This document shows positions 60,001 to 64,000 of a stretch of 64,000 bases of DNA, in pieces. The translations under genes and the position numbers were made by a program. Position 1 is the stretch's first letter. Every line of letters starts with the position of its first letter. The notes beneath the pieces were generated by a model. That model was not told the DNA's origin. It did no database searches and saw only the letters and a list, made by a program, of their open reading frames with translations. The DNA comes from Girardinichthys multiradiatus (taxonomy: Eukaryota > Chordata > Actinopteri > Cyprinodontiformes > Goodeidae): positions 38,342,147 through 38,406,146 of the forward strand of contig NC_061797.1 in assembly GCF_021462225.1 (NCBI RefSeq). The letters run 5' to 3'.

Positions 60001-61789
60001 CTAAAGCTGCAGAGTTTATCTAACAAGGCACCTGTGGGTTCTCCCAGTTACATAGTTCGAATACCAATTTTCTGAAGTCTATCTAAGCAACTCTGTTGGA
60101 GAATGAGCTCCAATGATTATCTTTTTCCACTTCCACCGATTGCCCTTTTTTCGTTGAGCTTCACTTCTGCTCCCTCTGTAAGCCACTCCGTTAATCACCA
60201 TAGACTTGTAGATTTTCAACATTATGTATTAAGCTTTGCCTGAAAATACATTTCGGTTGTTCACTTTTTTGTTGGTCTAAAAGTGTATTCTGTTGTTCAG
60301 GTGTAAACCTAATACCTTTAGGGATCAACAACTCAGACAAATAATGTTGATAGGCTTCCCTTCCTGAAGTCTAAAATTGGTTTTGTCTTGGCAAGAGTTG
60401 TTGGGAGTGGCTTTCTGAAAGGCAGGAACAGAGATAGGACAGAAGTTTCCTGTGTTATTGACAACTACAGTACATTAGACAGAGAGATTCCCAGCCAACC
60501 TAAAATATCTGACAAATAGTTAAGCCACCCAGGAGGTAATATTAACTGCCGAGATTGCTATGCAGATAATCCAGAAGAGATGAGAGCATCACCTTCCTCC
60601 ACATAATGCTGGCAATAAGCAATCTAAAAAGGGTTGCCTCGAGTTTAAATGGTATAGGAAGATAGATTGCCTAAAGTATTACCTACATACACATACATAC
60701 TATAGCTAATGAAATGTAATTACCTTCTAATCCAGGCTGCCGTTGAGCTTTTGGGCATGTAGAAAAATTCAGAGGGATGACGTCTCACCTTTGAGACTTA
60801 TGTACAGCACAGGTGCTGAATTCCTGAAGAATTAACGTAGGTGCCACTAAAATGTAGCAATGATCAAATAAGTACATTAAATACTTTCATGCTACTCTGT
60901 GGAGAAGCTCCGTCTGCACTGAAGACCATTCACTCTCCTCGACATTATGAGTGCTTGCAACGGCCCCAACTGTTGACAGTCTCACCTTATTTCTAAAAAT
61001 GTCAGCTACTCATAAACTACAGTGCATTTAGCTTTCATCCCCAGGTGTTCAGGCCATCACCAAATATGAAAAATATAAGATGGTGAAAAGGTGATGTTAT
61101 GGTCGAAGAAGGCAGTAGAACACTGGCAGGACAAATGCTGGAAAACCTTTTCAGTGAAAGCAGAAAATGGCAAGAGTGATGACAGAGAAGGGCCAGCAGG
61201 GGCAGGTACTAAAATTATTTGCTTTGTACACAAGCTAAATGGAATGTAAACACGAACAAGCACAGTTGAAAATAACTTCAGTATTTGCATAGGCAACTAA
61301 TATGAGCAAGTTTGACCAAAAGTTCAATGTTTAGAGAAGACAAATTTTAAATGTAACATTGCAGAGCAATCTCTCTTTTCTAAACACTGCATCCCATCTG
61401 CCTTATCATTTACCATGCTAAGATGGCTTTACACAGAATGGCCTAAAGCTAGGAATTTTACTTAGAAGCAGTGGATTTTCCATACATACTGATACTGTGG
61501 TTGAAAGCCAGCCAAGCCAAAGAAGAATCATATTATGGAACTGTTTATGACCAACACAAAATGTGGATCTAAAGACAAAAAAAAATGAGAACTTGAACAT
61601 TTTTATTAACTGCAAATGCTTATTTAGTATATATTTTCTCTGCTGACCCAAAGTGGACTTTTTAGCTTCATTTGTTATGATGGCTCTTAATATATGATCT
61701 AATCTTTCTGGACTAAAAGGTGGTTACAAAGCTATTAAGTGCAGTAATCTTTTTATTAACCTCAAAAGTTTGATGAATCAGTACAATAT
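57097..61789. other. No gene or mobile element identified
   Basis: 4.7 kb of AT-rich, mostly non-repetitive DNA. Short A runs are common. I find no coding frame with protein features, no LINE/SINE tails and no Tc1 signatures. Confidence 0.5.
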
Positions 61790-62150
61790 AGTCCTGAAAC
61801 TGGTTAGAGTTAGTGGGAAGGTGGATGGAGGAACATGTAGGGGAATACTGAATGAAAACTCTCAAAAGCTGGAGAAGACTTAATACTGGAGCATATGTTC
61901 ATCTTCTAGCAAGATAACTACCACAAACATACAGCCAGACCTATAATTGAATGGTGCACATCAGATCATAGACATGTATCAGAATGACCTAGTCAAAGTA
62001 CAGACCTGAATCCAGTTTATAATATGTGGTAAAACTAGAACATTACTTGTTTTTAAAAAGGCTCCATCCAAACTTAAGCTTTATTGCAGAAATGAAGTGG
62101 GAACAATTTCCATTTCACACTTTAACACGGCACTGTAAACTCAAGGTGTA
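61790..62150 (+). pseudogene. Tc1 family C fragment, catalytic core to C-terminus
   Basis: The plus strand matches 'actggttagagttagtgggaaggtggatgg' in pieces (family: LVRVxGxMDG), then the second catalytic region 'catacagccagacctata' and 'gacctagtcaaagtacagacctgaatcca' (degraded SQSPDLNP, before the third catalytic residue), then 'atatgtggtaaaactagaac'. Stops occur in each block. Neither terminal repeat is visible. Confidence 0.82.
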
Positions 62151-63884
62151 CTCCACTAAGCCACTACAAATGTTCAAACCAAAACATAAAAGTATGGGAA
62201 AACTAAACAGGGTCCATGAATGTAGATATTTTAACATATAAAGTGAAAAATGAAAAAGAAACTAAATCCCTAAAATGCAAAAGACTCTGAAGACTGATGA
62301 AGATTCTAAGACAGATTGAGCTGTCTTATTTGACATCTCTTTATTTTACTGTTTCCCACCCCCACTCTGTTCCATCATTACCTGTATTTCTGCTAATGGC
62401 TAAAGGTTAATAAATGAAGATTTACCATGAACACAGGCCTGCACATGTCTCTTGTCACACCAGGGTATGTTACCCATAAGCTCCTTGCTACATCTCTATG
62501 TCATTAGACAGACGACTATCAGGGTGGTTATGAGGCCAAAGTGCCCTTTTCAGCTCACGCCTCTGCAATTACATTAACTTCAGGCATAACGGATATAAAC
62601 TACAGCAATAGGCCTGTGGAAGTCACTAATGGACCAGGTCAAAGCTTCTCCAGTTTAACGGATCTGTCAGAAAAGCACACAAGAGGCAAAAAATATAAGA
62701 ACTTAATTTAGTCCTTATGAGACAAGGGTTTTGTTCCCAGAGAAGAAGAAACCCGTAGGGACTAACAGCGAGGAGAAAATTCATAGAAAGGTCAAATGGA
62801 AGCCTTTGTGACATTTCTGAGTGGTAAAATAAAGTGCTTTACTTGAGTTTGTGGACAAAATATGCCCCATTGTACAAAGGACTCTAGTTATGAAACAACA
62901 AACATTGCTATTGAGGTATGTATGTATTGCTAGAGCTTTTATTATTCTTTAGAAGCAAGTACTTATGATGTCAGGATAAATTGAGACAAATGAGTGAAAA
63001 TCTCTTTCGTCTATGTGCTCTGTCAGTTTTCATGCCTCTCAACTGACAGCTTCCTAGATGAGGCCCTCTTTCCTTGTAAACATAGGATGATAAGGGGGGC
63101 AACCCCTTATAATCTCCTCTGGCTCAAGAGGCCCACTGCACATCATACACATCTTGGAGGGTTCATTTTCATTTGGATTGGAAGCCCAGTTCAGGGATTT
63201 CTTTTGTTGTTTCAGCCAAATGATTTCAGCAGAGACAGGTGCATCATCTGTTTTCATCTGAATAAACACCTTGTGCATGGTGCCTTGTGTTTACTGTCAG
63301 AAACTCTTATGAAATTGGTCCAGTACAATGTTTGTGAACCAGGATTCAATGACAGAAGATCTTAAAAGACACCTTTACTTTTTTATGCTGTTGTAGTTAC
63401 CTGTTCTTATTAATTGTGGCCTAAATAATTGTTTTTTAAATAATTGTAATTTTTTTAAAGTAATCTGATGTCATTGATATCCTAGTTGTCTTTTACAAAT
63501 AAAAAAAGTAATTGGTCAAAACTGCTCCCTTTCTATTCCAACATGTTCATTTTTTTTGTACTCAACTAATGAATAAAGAAACATTTAAAATTTAAACAAT
63601 ATTTGTTAATAAGAAGTTTAAGAAAGCATACAATTACCATTAATTAGGAGCAAGTGTTAAACTAAACATTAAATACTATAACTATTTAACTAAACTAAAA
63701 AGTACATTGTGAAAAATACTCTCTGCTTACATCTATTACAAATGTTGTACAATTAATCATATTTAATACACAGTACAGCTATTATTTCACTAAACACTAT
63801 GCAACCCAAATCTCCCCTTAGTCCTTATCACTTTGTATCAGCCATTTGTTGCATTATAACTGTTTTAATACAATTTGTTGTGGC
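62151..63884. other. No gene or mobile element identified
   Basis: AT-rich unique sequence. The frame at 62994-63365 is open for 123 codons but lacks recognisable features and is overlapped by an open antisense frame. Confidence 0.45.
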
Positions 63885-64000
63885 ACTTGTGGCCTTTATT
63901 TTGTAAGTTGACTGACAGAAAAAGGGGCTGAGAGAGAGAGGAAGACATGCAGCAAAGGTCAACAGGCCGGGACTCGAACCTGTGACGACTGCGTCAAAGA
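63885..64000 (-). mobile_element. tRNA-derived SINE, cut by the window's right edge
   Basis: The minus strand reads a B box with GGTTCGAGTCCCGGCC at about 63971-63986, then 'tttgctgcatgtcttcctct', a CT-rich body and the 3' end 'aaataaaggccacaagtgcca' near 63885-63904. This is a widespread fish SINE body. The head with the A box lies beyond base 64000. Confidence 0.85.

Noticed and set aside
62994..63365. 123-codon plus-strand frame
   Set aside because: No recognisable features, ordinary composition, and an overlapping open antisense frame of similar quality.

Overview
The window looks like repeat-rich, gene-poor chromosomal DNA from a ray-finned (teleost) fish. The basis is its mobile-element set: many decayed Tc1-type transposons of families I recognise from fish, an L2/Rex1-like LINE, a second LINE with an endonuclease/reverse-transcriptase frame, tRNA-derived SINEs, a piggyBac transposase and long-LTR elements, set in AT-rich intergenic or intronic sequence. 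No host protein-coding gene can be supported. Almost every long open frame is transposon-derived or a shadow of one. Family names come from remembered consensus features, not from a search.

Layout. 1-1127: left-truncated piggyBac transposase (minus strand) beside a long TA microsatellite. 1.2-10.6 kb: Tc1 remnants of at least three families in unique AT-rich DNA. 12.1-14.9 kb: minus-strand LINE with its 5' end, endonuclease and most of its reverse transcriptase, but lacking its 3' end. 16.2-16.3 kb: a LINE tail. 19.2-23.1 kb: minus-strand L2/Rex1-like LINE whose 3' UTR is split by a plus-strand retroposon carrying an intact 143-codon membrane-protein frame, followed by a Tc1 fragment. 23.5-31.3 kb: mostly non-repetitive, with an iterated AT-rich block at 28.4-29.3 kb. 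31.3-31.9 kb: solo LTR with an exact 5-bp target duplication.

35.5-43.3 kb is the best-defined structure. An old Sleeping-Beauty-like Tc1 copy is split by a complete LTR element: two LTRs of about 1.8 kb, a primer-binding site matching tRNA-Asn, a broken gag-like region, a polypurine tract and a 4-bp target duplication, but no pol. 43.7-44.3 kb: a fold-back DNA element with long inverted arms. 46.1-47.1 and 51.4-52.0 kb: internally deleted Tc1 copies. 48.8-49.1 kb: a SINE with a 15-bp target duplication. 49.7-50.0 kb: a LINE 3' fragment. 52-64 kb: largely featureless apart from simple repeats, one 16-bp perfect hairpin, a Tc1 scrap at 61.8 kb and a SINE cut by the right edge.

The two observations I rate highest are the gag-only long-LTR element with tRNA-Asn priming, and the retroposon with the intact membrane-protein frame lying antisense inside a LINE. 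Candidate exons and conserved non-coding blocks are noted only as leads.
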